Source: Echinostoma caproni
Taxonomy: Eukaryota > Platyhelminthes > Trematoda > Plagiorchiida > Echinostomatidae
Length of the DNA stretch: 64,000 bases
Direction of reading: 5' to 3'
Assembly: GCA_900618425.1 (NCBI GenBank)
Contig: UZAN01040099.1
Location: 1 to 64,000, forward strand
Shown here: positions 24,200-35,400 of the stretch, one piece after another
Layout: each line of letters opens with the position of its first letter
Position numbering within the stretch: position 1 is the stretch's first letter
Notes under the pieces: model-generated
What the model saw: only the letters and a program-made list of their open reading frames with translations
Told to the model about the DNA's origin: nothing
Databases searched by the model: none
Translations under genes and position numbers: made by a program

Positions 24200-26085
24200 C
24201 GTCATTGTTTGCAACACCCAGCCATATCGCTCAGTGTCTCTAACCATCGGGAACTATGATCTCTGAATCCGCAGCCAGGAAGCCTAACGGGACCAATGTG
24301 ACTCAGTCTATTTTTCAGGGTTTTCATACCCTTATGCCAGGTCTTCGTCTTACCGTCCTTGATCTTTTTCCAGTCGCTACCTACCTCGGTAAACATCGTT
24401 CGTTCACCGTGACAACCTATCTGGTGATATGCAGAGCACATGTCCCAACCAGCGTAATCTATGAGGGTCGACCATTTGCTCCAGTGGACAACCTCGATCA
24501 CCTAAGACTCTACGCTTAATTTCAGCACTGCTCGTCCGGTTTCCCCACCAGACTCGTGCAATGCTACGTAGACAGCGGTTTTCGAACACCGATAATCTAT
24601 TTTTACCCAGTTCCCTTAATGGCCAAGTCTCTGCATCGTAAAGCACCCCTGGTCGAACTGCTGCAGCATAGACGCGGTCCTTCACAGAGAGCTGGATGTC
24701 GTGATGGCGCCACAGATGCTTCTCATTTTCTAATGCCAACCAAGCCTTTTGTATGCGCGCTGACACTTCATATGTGATGCGTCCATCAGGTGAGATATAG
24801 CTATCCGGATAGCAAAACTTGTCCACTTCTTCTACTACTTCCCCGGTCGGGGTAAGGTTAGGGACTGGACCAACCCAATCTTGGAGCAACATTTCACAAT
24901 TTGAAGGTGTAAAACTCATACCAAACATGGCTACACTAACGCTCAAACTATCTGGAAAAGCTTGCAATTTACCTGGATCTTTAATCAGTAACACAATGTC
25001 CTCTGCATACTCTAGATCACACATTTTGCTACTGAGTAAATTGATGCCGCTATCGTCGCACGAGGATAGGGTTGTTTCAAGAATCAAATCTATGACAAAG
25101 TTAAATAAAAACGACGAGAGAGGGTAACCTTGTCGAACGCTACTTTCTGTAGTGAACTCGGAGGAAAAAGTCGTAAGCTCGAACTTGCTTCGGTTATTAC
25201 TGTAGAGGGATTGTAATATTGAAATCGGGCACACCCTTCAGGGAAAGGCAGCGCTAGAGTTTAGAGCGGACAACGGGGTCGAAAGCCGCTTTCAGGCCGA
25301 AGAAGATGGAAATGGTGGGTCTACGAAAGGAGTGCCTGTGTTCTAGGATTTGACAGGGGTTGAAGCTGTGATTGGTGAAACCTCAACCAGGTATCAAACC
25401 GTCCTGGTTCTCGCATGTGCACTCTTCACGAGCGGCAGACAATCGACTGAATAGGGTGCCGGCGAGAAGTTTAGAGGCAATTTTGATCAAACTAATTCCT
25501 CTATGGTTTTCTCAAGAGGACCTGTCACCCTTCTTGTAATTTGGTATGATTACCTATTCAGACCATTCAGTTGGAACCCAGGAGTTTCGTTAACTCCAGA
25601 ATCAAGAATGAACCTCCATTCTTAAAAACCGATGGAAACAGCCTGTAGAGGGCCGGAAGCCTTAAACCTTTTAAGATAGTTTATGTCTCAGGTAACCTCC
25701 ATTTCGGATGGAGGACTAATGCCAGCTGGCAGTATTTGCATCGTTGAACCGGGTATAGGGAGGTCTTGTGCTGATGAGGGCCAGCTGAACTGAGCCTTAA
25801 AATGTTCTGCCCATTGATCTAGACATCGTTACTGAATATGAATCAGTAGGCCGTCGGATTCCTTTATTGCCTCACTTACGCCTGGCAGTAAATCCAACGC
25901 GAGAGCGTGAAAGAAGCACGCGTCTGGGAGTTTTTAATGACCTTCACGTAAAGGCCTTCAGGTTTCGGTTCAGTGCACTGTTCGCTGGCGCGTTGATTAT
26001 CGGTCCTCTGTTCGGGATCAGCCCTTAGACTTAAGTATCCAATGAGACAAGCGAGACGTGGATGGGACAGCACCTTATTGGCTGG
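24200..26085 (-). mobile_element. RTE-like non-LTR retrotransposon ORF2, inactivated
   Basis: The longest open part (24404-25234, minus) has RT motif B-like SVRQGYPLSSFLFNFVID, motif C as LEYAEDIVLL where active elements have YADD, and the long RTE-type C-terminus: RCLRSIARVWWGNRTSS, then LHRLRWLGHVL-like sequence reading HRLRWLGHVLCISPDRLSR. A shifted frame (24202-24501) continues it with TWHKGMKTLKNRLSHIGP and RLPGCGFRD. Upstream on the minus strand, frame-shifted pieces show the linker (WAEHFKAQFSWPSS near 25800), an SLIVP/YKK-like region now broken, and motif A as FFGLKAAFDPV near 25300 (catalytic Asp replaced by Gly). At least three frameshifts or stops occur. Host-encoded function is excluded. 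Similar elements include the SR2/RTE group of schistosomes. Sequence at 26085-26460 may hold the remains of the endonuclease but is not recognisable to me. Confidence 0.88.
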
Positions 26086-26089
26086 GGGC

Positions 26090-27440
26090 TGCCCAGCTTG
26101 GGCGGGCGGTAGCTGTTCAGTGAAGTGCGAAGACTTCTCCCACCATCGAGAGGAGGCCTCAGGTAACCCGCTGCTAAATATATCTAACGGGTATTTTGAC
26201 CGGTAAACTGCTCCTCACCGTGTTAATTTGCCGGAGTGACCTGTCCAGGAGCGGGTTTGGATGGAAGAACAAAGCCAGGAGGTGCCCAAGCATCTGGTCT
26301 TGTCAGACTGATCTGGCCTTTACCCGTGGACCTTTCAGGCATGATTGGATATGCGGCCATGAAGAGCTATCCCGTATAGCTCGCAAGGTCATTCAGGTAC
26401 GGAAGACTTTGCATCACGCCAAGGTGCAGTCTCGTCGTGATGGAAGTGAGCACATAACGTGAATGGCTTATCACTGTGGTATAATCTCGGTAACAAATCT
26501 GTTTGGTGAGGTACGTAGATCGTTATATTTTTGAACTAACATCTTAGGGTTTTCCGATCATACATCGATGATCATCTAAGTAAGGTACAGAACGCAAATG
26601 CAGAAGTACAGCAAAATGATTTTTGATACATAGTGAAAACTAGTATCTTTGAGTTCACTGCTGACATTGACTAAGGGTTATTGTGCACCGCATTTCCCGA
26701 CATTTCTGCATACTAAAATCATTTTTCATGAAGATTGTTTACTGTGAATTTATGCTATTGAAAACCAAACCAAATATCGGCCAGACACGTGGCTTCGAAT
26801 CAATGATCCGCTACGGGTTGACCCATTTGCATGAATCGGTATCCACCATCTCACACCAGATGAATTCTCATTTTGCGTCTGTAGCATGCAGAGTTCCAAT
26901 CAAATATTTGGATGGCTGTTTCATCATCAGTGTTTACCCATCATTAGTAAAAGCATACTATTAGCATTGCTTCATCAGTCTGCTACCCCCGGTTGTCCTT
27001 CGGATTTGTGGAAATTAAGGCTATCATACAAATAAGTGAAATTGAAAACCAAATCTTTAACTCACTTACGTATTCGTGCAACCGACATCAATTGGCCATT
27101 TGCTCGAGCTACCCCATATATCGACCAGATCTAGCATCGCGTTCGATTTTTCTTCTATAGGATGCACAAGGTTGTTGGCGTGAAAAAATACAAAGCTTCT
27201 TGGCTTTCTGTTTACAGCTGCAATGAGCGGAAGCCCTACATTTGTCAATAAGGTCATTGTATCGATTCATCCATGATGACCAAATTCGCTTTATCACATG
27301 GTGAGATCATAAGAGACGTTTAGCGGCTGATAGAGCCAAAAAGATACGGTGTGAGGAAAGCAGTCCGTATGACGTGTTAAATAAATAAAAAAAGTTACAC
27401 CTTCGTTTTTTGTCAGTTTCCATTTGTTGTGTCCATAATT
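26090..27440. other. Anonymous DNA, possible LINE 5' remnant at its left end
   Basis: The 26090-26460 part is GC-richer than its surroundings and adjoins the RTE-like element, so it may be its decayed 5' region. The remainder has no recognised feature. Confidence 0.35.
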
Positions 27441-27449
27441 CTATAATAC

Positions 27450-27525
27450 GAAGACCATCAAGAGTGCCTGATGCCTCTGAACAATCGAATGGGCGAGTCC
27501 AAGCTTGATAATCTAAATATAATTC
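27450..27525 (-). mobile_element. Partial copy of the family-2 SINE (5' part only)
   Basis: The plus strand reads a CCATCAAGAGTGCCTGATGC-like block, then CTCTGAACAATCGAATGGGC and GAGTCCAAGCTTGATA. This matches 42764-42822 and, less closely, 61926-61978. Those are the parts distal to the hammerhead in the two family-2 SINE copies. No ribozyme module follows, so this is a fragment. Confidence 0.65.
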
Positions 27526-27657
27526 GCTCTATTGGCACAACTGTTGTTCCCAATGGTTAATTCACAAATGTGACTGTCATTTTTCAGATACAAAAGTCTC
27601 TGACAACACTCATAGGATTCATTATTCGAAATTTTGTTTGCAGACATTTATCATTAT

Positions 27658-28010
27658 CTATACCTTTTGGAGATCAAGTTGTCCCAGTATCCTTTCAAGA
27701 TACCCTCGGATTATTTCAAGCTGTCGTATTGACCTCATCAGTGTTGACAAGCCTCTCAGCGATCTCTGGATGATCACCATGCAGCACCAATTTTTCTACC
27801 TCCCTTTGAAGCACTGGAGACGATTATGGGACCAGCTTCGGTCACATACCCCTCCACTCCCATGACATACATATTCTGCTAGTAAGCGTACGCCTTGTGT
27901 GTGTGTTTGTCCCTCTCCACTGATACCAGTGAATCATGCGCGATCAAAACTTGAGCCATTGCTCCCTCCGATCGCATGATGCTGCAGTAGAACTCATAAG
28001 CGAGTGCACT
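27658..28010 (-). repeat. Dispersed repeat family H, copy A (three 21-bp heptad units)
   Basis: This is the reverse-strand partner of 34150-34561. Over roughly 107 bases around 27700-27810 the two copies differ at about one position. On the minus strand there is a 40-codon open frame (ATG at 27780, stop at 27658-27660). Its C-terminal half is made of three 21-bp units (27663-27725) reading as heptads that begin QLE, YLE and QLD. A second short frame (27959 down to 27879, 26 codons) has a counterpart in copy B. I do not recognise the family; a non-autonomous element or a duplicated small gene are both possible. Confidence 0.7.
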
Positions 28011-28042
28011 GGAACACCAATAGATCATGTTAGGTCGACAAC

Positions 28043-28072
28043 GTCAATACTGATGTGTACATCAGTATTGAC
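28043..28072. repeat. Perfect 14-bp-arm hairpin
   Basis: GTCAATACTGATGT, then GT, then its exact reverse complement. The 2-base spacer makes this a near-perfect 30-base palindrome. It could be a cruciform, the loop of a foldback element, or an RNA hairpin. No function is implied by context. Confidence 0.85.
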
Positions 28073-28074
28073 AT

Positions 28075-29541
28075 CCAGTTTTTTCGACACTTTCAAGTCA
28101 TAATCCATCTCGGTGACACCACCACATGAGCATCTTCAAACACTGGATAATCAAAATGACCATTTTGGCCATATTTTCGGAACGGAATGAGATATCTGCA
28201 TCAAATCAACTGCGGTAGAAATAAAGTAACAAGGGTTGTCGAAAGATGCGATAATTTTTGTAAGAGTACGAGATTTTATAAGAACATACAAGTTTAAAAA
28301 TTGGAATGTTTCCAAAATGCACTTTTCTGAGTATGGGCTCTGAATTCGATAATCTTTATTGCTGAAATCATATAGTATTACTTAAACACCTCCTTCACAC
28401 AAATTAAACCGAGTGAATTTAGATTAACGTATGACATTCACAAGTAATAAGTACAAACTGTCTGCAAATAATCTTAATGCCATTGTCGCATTTCTCGATT
28501 CAGTTTCACCATGGGAACGCCACCGTGGTTGTTCTTAGAATGGGGATTACCGAAGCCACTACCAATCAGAAATTGTGAAAATGTTCGACAAGTTAGTAAG
28601 TATTAGGAGATCAGAACACCTTTCGGTTATCATAGCTGAACCACAACGCGGTATTTTGGGGTTCTTGCAGTCAACCCAGGGGAAACGGTGGAGGTACAGT
28701 ATCCGTTGATGAATATCACCCGTTGGCAAACAAAGCATGAAACAACCCATGCACCTGACGTAATATTACCTAAGCTCACGGAACTGAAAAGGGGGAGGAA
28801 TTTTCCGGTGCAACATGTTGTGAAGCATGTTGAGAGAAGACCTTTGGACCTTGGTCGATGTCTTGGATAAGCATGCAGGCCACCAGAGAAAAGATTAAAC
28901 AAGCTCTAACTTATGGCTACTGCCCGTAAATAGTTAGAAGTGCTCCGTAATGATGAATAGTTCACAGAATCCAGTTACCAAATATTACTTCACCACAGTG
29001 AGAACCCTCACTCCTCATTTACTGTCTCTTTGTTTTCGCACACTTTCAAAACTGTTTTATTCATTCTTGACTAACATCTTTCATCTTGCATTTTTATCCG
29101 GCTTTTCCATATCCGATTATCGTGACTTGATAGCATGTTGTCTACTGAGCATTTTGCACACAGAGATTCATTCAACTTCAGCCTAGGCCTTATATTATTC
29201 TATTGACGAATCGAAATATATATACGAAATGCCTGCAGGGATACATTAAAAAGAAATGTCTTCGCATTTTGACTTTGTTCTTATGCATCACTGATATTAT
29301 TTTACGATAAGGATCGAGTCAAACAGTACGAGCGATCAGGGGAAATCTACGCATGCCTGGGCAGCAATCAACACGACATAGTTAAGCCAGGCAAACAACT
29401 ACAGCCTCACCTACATCAACACCAGCCTGCCATCGAACGTGATGACCCACGGTCACAATTCTGGAACGACGGCACACGGACAGGTCACGAGATCGCGATC
29501 GATAACTAAACGTTGGTGGTTCGAGCTAAGGTAAAAAGGGG
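28075..29541. other. Anonymous DNA
   Basis: No recognised gene. Opposed open frames at 28559-28902 are uninformative. Confidence 0.35.
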
Positions 29542-30180
29542 NNNNNNNNNNNNNNNNNNNNNNNNNNNNNNNNNNNNNNNNNNNNNNNNNNNNNNNNNNN
29601 NNNNNNNNNNNNNNNNNNNNNNNNNNNNNNNNNNNNNNNNNNNNNNNNNNNNNNNNNNNNNNNNNNNNNNNNNNNNNNNNNNNNNNNNNNNNNNNNNNNN
29701 NNNNNNNNNNNNNNNNNNNNNNNNNNNNNNNNNNNNNNNNNNNNNNNNNNNNNNNNNNNNNNNNNNNNNNNNNNNNNNNNNNNNNNNNNNNNNNNNNNNN
29801 NNNNNNNNNNNNNNNNNNNNNNNNNNNNNNNNNNNNNNNNNNNNNNNNNNNNNNNNNNNNNNNNNNNNNNNNNNNNNNNNNNNNNNNNNNNNNNNNNNNN
29901 NNNNNNNNNNNNNNNNNNNNNNNNNNNNNNNNNNNNNNNNNNNNNNNNNNNNNNNNNNNNNNNNNNNNNNNNNNNNNNNNNNNNNNNNNNNNNNNNNNNN
30001 NNNNNNNNNNNNNNNNNNNNNNNNNNNNNNNNNNNNNNNNNNNNNNNNNNNNNNNNNNNNNNNNNNNNNNNNNNNNNNNNNNNNNNNNNNNNNNNNNNNN
30101 NNNNNNNNNNNNNNNNNNNNNNNNNNNNNNNNNNNNNNNNNNNNNNNNNNNNNNNNNNNNNNNNNNNNNNNNNNNNNNNN
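29542..30180. other. Assembly gap (639 N)
   Basis: A run of undetermined bases; frames across it are artefacts. Confidence 0.99.
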
Positions 30181-30589
30181 CTCCCGGAAAGATATTAGTT
30201 CCAATATCTTATTGATTTCATTTACCTTTGACGAGTTTAGATCTAAACGTTACAATGATCATTTCATAACTCTGTATGTCTAAATTCTCTACCGATAGAA
30301 ATACACTACAAGTGATTCACTACTTTCTTTTCAGACTCCTGAAAACTGAGTCATTAGGTGACGCATAACATGTACAAATGTCTGATTCGCCGCACCTCCG
30401 CTTTCCACACAATTGACCCAAATTATCGTGGCACAAAAGGAGAATTCCACAATGAAAAACTGATCATGTTTTATTTAAATGTTCTCATAATTGAGCACTT
30501 TCGAGTAACTCATAGATACATGTTGAATGGTATTTGCACACATTTCTAGGTCTACTGATATCCTGGCAGTACCAGCACATTTCTCCATG

Positions 30590-31548
30590 CACTACATCCG
30601 CCATTCTCTCGCAGACAAGGAGCCAGATGGATCCCCCGCAATTACGATCCCGTATTGCTGGCGCATGCTTTGTTTCACACAATGTTTGATCACACTCCAT
30701 ACACCTTCAATTGGGTTTACTGTTGGAGAATAAAGCGCAAGGCGCAGCAATATGGCACCGGAATATGCAGGCTTATCAAGCACCGCCTCCAAGCCGAAAT
30801 GACAAGGTGCGCTATCTCATACAACCGCCGCATTCCTGCGGACAAACTCCGGTAGATCATTTAGAACGGTCCGCAGACACGACTGACAATTTTCTTTTGT
30901 AAAGGAGCCGCGCTCCAACGTATAATTTATCAATCCGTATTTTGAGACGGCACCAATTATATGCAGGTTTCTTCCTCTGCTGTTGGAAACCGTGCAACCT
31001 GCCCTCTGTCCCCGCATAGCATGTCCACGACTCCGATTAAAAAACAGGTTCAAATTTGCTGGAAGAAAATGTAATCACTGAGGGCACAAACTTACTCTCA
31101 TTTATCCATACAACGTTCTTATTCACCGTTTCGTATTGCTGTATGCTTTGAACGAATAGCTTCCGCTTCATTTTGTTTTCCTCCAAATTCATTGTTTTGC
31201 ACATAGAGTGCACTTTCTTCATGATAATAAGTCAGCCGTTCAGGTAGTTGCCAATCTTGCTGCAACAAACCTCTCTGTCGTATTCGTCCTTCAATTTCAA
31301 TCGTAGCGTTTCTAAACAAAGTGTGCAATCTTCGTTGGTCCACTCAATCAGTTGATCCACTTCAGCCTCACACAAACTGTGTCTCCGAGCTCCACCGTGA
31401 ACTCCAGCAAGTACCCAAAGGTTAGCTGTACGCTGGTGCATACCAAAAGCGGCAGCAACGCTCTTCAGTCCTCATCCTTGCCCAAGGTTGTTAAAACTCG
31501 CTGACGGATGTCCTTTGGATAGGACTTCCGTGATGAATGGTCAGTCAT
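30590..31548 (-). pseudogene. IS630/Tc1/mariner-type transposase, decayed
   Basis: Minus-strand pieces in transposase order. An ATG at 31546-31548 starts a helix-turn-helix region (MTDHSSRKSYPKDIRQRVL, soon interrupted). Then comes FGMHQRTANLWVLAG in a second frame (31232-31441). The first DDE-site block reads VVWINESKF (31037-31222), where the family has DE, so the first Asp is Asn. SRGHAMRGQRAGC and RNLHIIGAVSKYGLINYTL follow (30817-31053). A block reading VLDKPAYSGA corresponds to LDNAPAHSG with a codon lost, and LYSPTVNPIEGVWSVIKH (30592-30792) holds the third acidic residue. Several frameshifts and stops make this a fossil DNA transposon. I found no clear terminal inverted repeats within several hundred bases on either side. 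It ends just before a Penelope-like element on the opposite strand. Confidence 0.88.
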
Positions 31549-31767
31549 TACGAAACGTACTATACGTGTCCTCAGTGAAATGACAAAAGTTGTAGTCTGC
31601 AAACTGCACACTAAAATGATGTGTATTTGTGACAAAATGATGTCTACCTTGGCCGTGGATCATGCATAGGTGCCAGAGGATCAAGACAAAACGTGAGTGG
31701 TTGATGGGTAGGCGGAGTTGATGCATTTCAGACCCTTAGGTATACAATAAATGGTAAAGATATTGCG

Positions 31768-33027
31768 ATGTATATACACGATATATACACGAACGTTCCG
31801 CTCATGGAAACGGTTGATTTCATTTGTAACTACATCGAAGAAAACGAAATCGATATGAGTTACGGTAGAAAACTGAAAGAACTGCTCCTGAAATACACTT
31901 TCAATGTCCAGTTTCTGTTCAATGGAAAACTGTATCGTCAAAAGGAAGATGTCGCTATGGGCTCTCCACTAGGACTGATATTAGCAGATGTGTTCATGGC
32001 CAAACTGGAGAACTCAGTCGTAGAATCCGAAATTTGAAAGATGAAATTCTATAAACGATATGTTGATGATATATTTTGCATAACTAACAAAGAAAGCGAC
32101 CTAACCCTCATCACGCGAACGTTTAACAAGACTCACAAGTCCATAAGGTTCACCCTGGAGGCAGAGAAAAATAACAAACTAGCATTCATTGACGTAACTC
32201 TGCACAGGACAACTGGTTCACTACTTGAATGAAGGATGTACAGAAAAGAAATGTGGACCGGACAGTACATTAACTTTCTCAGTTTCGTGCTGCAGTGTCT
32301 TGTCTCACGTGCACGAAAGATATACTCCGAATCCACGTTCGCAGATGAACTTGATCAGATTAAAAACATTCTAAGGGAAAACGCATACCCTGAAAGGTTC
32401 ATCGAGAAAAGCTTAGTAGAAAAAAATGAAACACGAGTCTGTTCAGGAAGCTCCGAAGAGGCAACCGTTTATTAAACTGCCATTCAAAGGAGACGACCCG
32501 TCTGATCCGAGTAGGGGACGTTAAGCGCTTGCTGTGAGAGTAACCTTTAATACCGCCAGGTTGTCATGCGTATTCACTGGCTCACCGATAATAAGAACAC
32601 CCAATAAAAACAGTCTACCTATGCTGGCCTCATCTATGTTTATAAATTCCTTCAGCTGCGTTTATAACGTAACCTACATTGGCTGAACGGTTAGACAGCT
32701 GTCTCAGTGGATTAAAGAGCACTGCCCACGCTGGCTTCAACACGATGGAAAAGGTGTCATAGGAAGAGCTATCCTCGCTCACCTAGCAGACTCAGGTCAC
32801 CAAGTGAAACCCGAATCAGCCTTCAAAGTCATCTATCGAATACCACCTCACCCATCGAAGTCGCTGCGTCTCCACTCCCTAGCCGCTGCAAAAGCGATTG
32901 GTATTCGTTTATTCAAACCCAATCTATGCGCCCCGAAGAGATTGGCCCATGCTATTCAACTACTGTGGCCGAAGATCGATCACACGGATGACGCATCACA
33001 GTTTGATTGCAGTATTGTGTTGATCTA
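31768..33027 (+). mobile_element. Penelope-like element: RT plus GIY-YIG endonuclease, inactivated
   Basis: One frame from 31768 carries the RT: TNVPLMETVDFI, the catalytic-palm block EDVAMGSPLGLILADVFMAK, RYVDDIF with both aspartates intact (32041-32232), LAFIDVTLHRT and NFLSFVLQCLVSRA. TGA at 32035-32037, TGA at 32230-32232 and TAA at 32473-32475 interrupt it. A +1 shift near 32440 then leads to the C-terminal linker (KLPFKGDDPSDPS) and the endonuclease: NVTYIG (the YIG half of GIY-YIG), RQLSQWIKEHCPRWL with the catalytic-region Arg, and LAHLADSGH. TAA at 32522 and TGA at 32684 break this part. The order RT then GIY-YIG is diagnostic of Penelope-like elements (Cercyon and relatives in schistosomes). 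The left end lacks the N-terminal part of the protein, so it is 5' truncated. Confidence 0.92.
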
Positions 33028-33029
33028 GG

Positions 33030-34145
33030 GGCATGAAACACGTCGCATCCCCCCACTCACCCCTACCTCATTCCTCTCGCTTTCACTCAATCACGGTAAC
33101 TTTTGAATGACTGAATGATTATCCCCGTTCAAAATGCCATTTTCCTATTTGATCTGTACTGGTCAGAAGATGAATCAATGAAAAGAATTCTTCGCCTCTA
33201 AATTCCTGTTCTCATGTTAAAATGGGCATATTCTGAAATGTAAAGATATCCCATGGTTAGTGAGGTGTGTATGAACAAGGTATGTTTCACAGCCGTATAC
33301 CTCGCTCTTCAGCTGTAGGTTGAGAAATCTGTACCACATAGTGACATCGCTAGGAGCCTTGAACAGTACGTGCATCTATGACAACCGACGAGGTCAACGA
33401 AACAATTTGAGGCTATGCTTAATGTAGAAGATACACGAACGACTTGATACTTAGTTGATAACCGGCTTCATGTCGCTCTAGCGTCATGGTAAATTCAGAG
33501 CTCTGACTGGACGCAGAAGGTGGGGGTGATCCAACGGAATCGCGATCGCTTCGGCTGTTGACAGTAAGCGATGTTTGACTTGCTTCGAACTCACCCTGGT
33601 GATCGTGTAGATAGGCCTGACCGCTTTACTCATTCCGACACGATGTTCCGACCAAATGAGTCGTGATTGCCATACCCCCGTCCTCTTCAATCCGCGACTA
33701 AGCCAATTGGGGTGGTGTTCTCGAATACCTTCTCTTGCGATTATCTATCAACATCTAGGCAGCTTCTTATTCGGAACCTATCCTCCTCCTCTTCTGGCCC
33801 GAAAACCACACGACCGATTGGGTTCACTTATCGATCAGTTGGATGGTTCGGCCGCAACAAAGGACATGGCCTTGGCTCAACTAAACCGAGCGAGAACCCA
33901 CACCTTGTCCACAGCCGTGAGTCCTAGGTTGGCCCAGTGAAATTCGACTGTGCAGTAGGAGTGCCATCAACACACGGATGGACTGGACGTGACAGCAAAA
34001 GCATTAGAAAACGTACAACCTGGTAATCAGATAGTCTGGTGTTGGAGTGAGACATTTTAAGTGACACAGATCGCGGAATATAATCAGATTACAGAAAGGG
34101 TAAGAAAGAATGTACTTGTCCAAGGTCACGGATGAAAGGGATGAG
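33030..34145. other. Anonymous DNA, moderately GC-rich
   Basis: Overlapping open frames at 33484-33690 (minus), 33656-33940 and 33667-33927 (plus) reflect lower AT content here. No domain is recognised. It may be dispersed-repeat sequence. Confidence 0.35.
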
Positions 34146-34149
34146 ACGA

Positions 34150-34561
34150 TGGAGCAATCGCACTGTATTGCAACATCATGCGATGGAGCAGGGTAATGAC
34201 TCTAGCGTTGATCGCCGATGCTTCACTGGTATCAGCGGAGGGGGACAAACACACAATCACACATACAGAGTCGTACACGTACTAGCAAGATAAACAACCG
34301 ATATGCATTTCATGGGAATCGAGTTGTATGTGTGTGTGATGAAAGCTAGTCCCACAATCGTCCCCAGTGCTTCAAAGGGAGGTAGAAAAATTGGTGCTGC
34401 ATGGTGATCATCCAGAGATCGCTGAGAGGCTTGTCAACACTGATGAGGTCAATGCGACAGCTTGAAATTATACTGGGACAACTTGAAATAATGATCTGCC
34501 AACTTGAAACGATTGCCGGACATCTTGATATGATGTTGGGACGACTTGACTTGTAAAAGGT
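34150..34561 (+). repeat. Dispersed repeat family H, copy B (five 21-bp heptad units)
   Basis: Inverted partner of 27658-28010. Two short open frames match those of copy A: 34196-34285 (29 codons, with SLVS and DKHT shared between copies) and 34401-34556 (51 codons). The second frame starts MVIIQRSLRGLSTLMRS and runs into five exact-length 21-bp units at 34456-34560. These read as heptads QLEIILG, QLEIMIC, QLETIAG, HLDMMLG and RLDL before a stop. Leucine repeats every seventh residue, a leucine-zipper-like pattern. Copy A has three units, so array length varies between copies. Family unrecognised; no promoter or splice context is seen. Confidence 0.72.
34456..34560 (+). repeat. 21-bp minisatellite, five units
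   Basis: Five consecutive 21-base units with consensus near GACAACTTGAAATNATNNTGG. The last unit diverges (GACGACTTGACTTGTAAAAGG) and resembles the last unit of the three-unit array at 27663-27725. Confidence 0.9.
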
Positions 34562-34569
34562 ACAGTTGC

Positions 34570-35220
34570 TTCACCTTTCAAACCCCATCTGACAATAGAA
34601 TTATTGGCACATGAAACATTTTTTAATGACTCGACCAATGAAAGGGACCTAGTAGAATCTAATCCTCTCTACCTTTTTTCAAACCCCGATCAATTTCTTT
34701 GAACACGTCATAATCTTTACTGGTGTACAGGTGTAAACTCGGAAAAAGGGTAAGGATAAATGAAAAGGTACACATCATCACTCTGAGGAATAATAAGTTC
34801 ATTGCACCGAAAATTAAATAACCAGTTCCATGGGGAAAAAGGTACTTTCTTTGCTTCGGAATCCTAATAATGGAGTGACGCAACAAGAGCTAAAAGTCTT
34901 CACTATTCCGCTTTCCTCGACTAATTCGAAGTAAATGGTATTTTCTTTGGAGAAAGAAAAACCGGAATGATTGTGCCTTCTGATGAAGTCATTTGATACA
35001 ATGGTGAAATGAATCCATGCTATACATATAAAGAATCGCTTATGCAACAGGACACAACGACAATAAATCTGTAGGCCTATTGGATCAAATGTTGAGACAT
35101 TACCGGAGTCGATTTGACCATCATCCATCCATCCATTTCATTATTCAAAGCCCCAATCATTGAAGGAAGCATTGAATTTTAAATCACGGATGAAGTGAAA
35201 TAAATATCGATAATTTATTC
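34570..35220. other. Anonymous DNA
   Basis: Minus-strand open frames at 34659-34886 and 34814-35128 overlap in different frames and show no domain. Confidence 0.35.
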
Positions 35221-35249
35221 TTTCTTGACACTAAGAATTATAATAAAAT

Positions 35250-35400
35250 TTATAGATGATAAAGGTGATAAGGATGATCATGATGATTGGGATCAGGGTT
35301 ATTATGATGACGGTGATCATGATGATGAAAATGATGAGGAGGTGAAGGAGGAAACGATGATGTTGACGATGCTGAGGAGGATCATGAGGACGACGACAAG
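35250..35400 (+). repeat. Imperfect GAT-rich tract
   Basis: Interspersed GAT/GAC/GAG triplets over about 150 bases. The frame through it gives an Asp/Glu-rich low-complexity peptide (35225-35467), best read as a by-product of the repeat. Confidence 0.75.

Noticed and set aside
29506..30283. Long open frames on both strands (232-256 codons)
   Set aside because: They read through the N gap at 29542-30180.
32693..32706. ACAGCTGT palindrome as another hammerhead stem III
   Set aside because: It lies inside the GIY-YIG coding part of the Penelope-like element (encoding the RQLS region), with no CUGAUGA or GAAA partner.
34293..34480. Independent match of this stretch to the 27.7 kb region as a host gene duplication
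   Set aside because: Not dismissed as sequence similarity, but a gene call is not made: no splice sites, promoter or known homologue support it.
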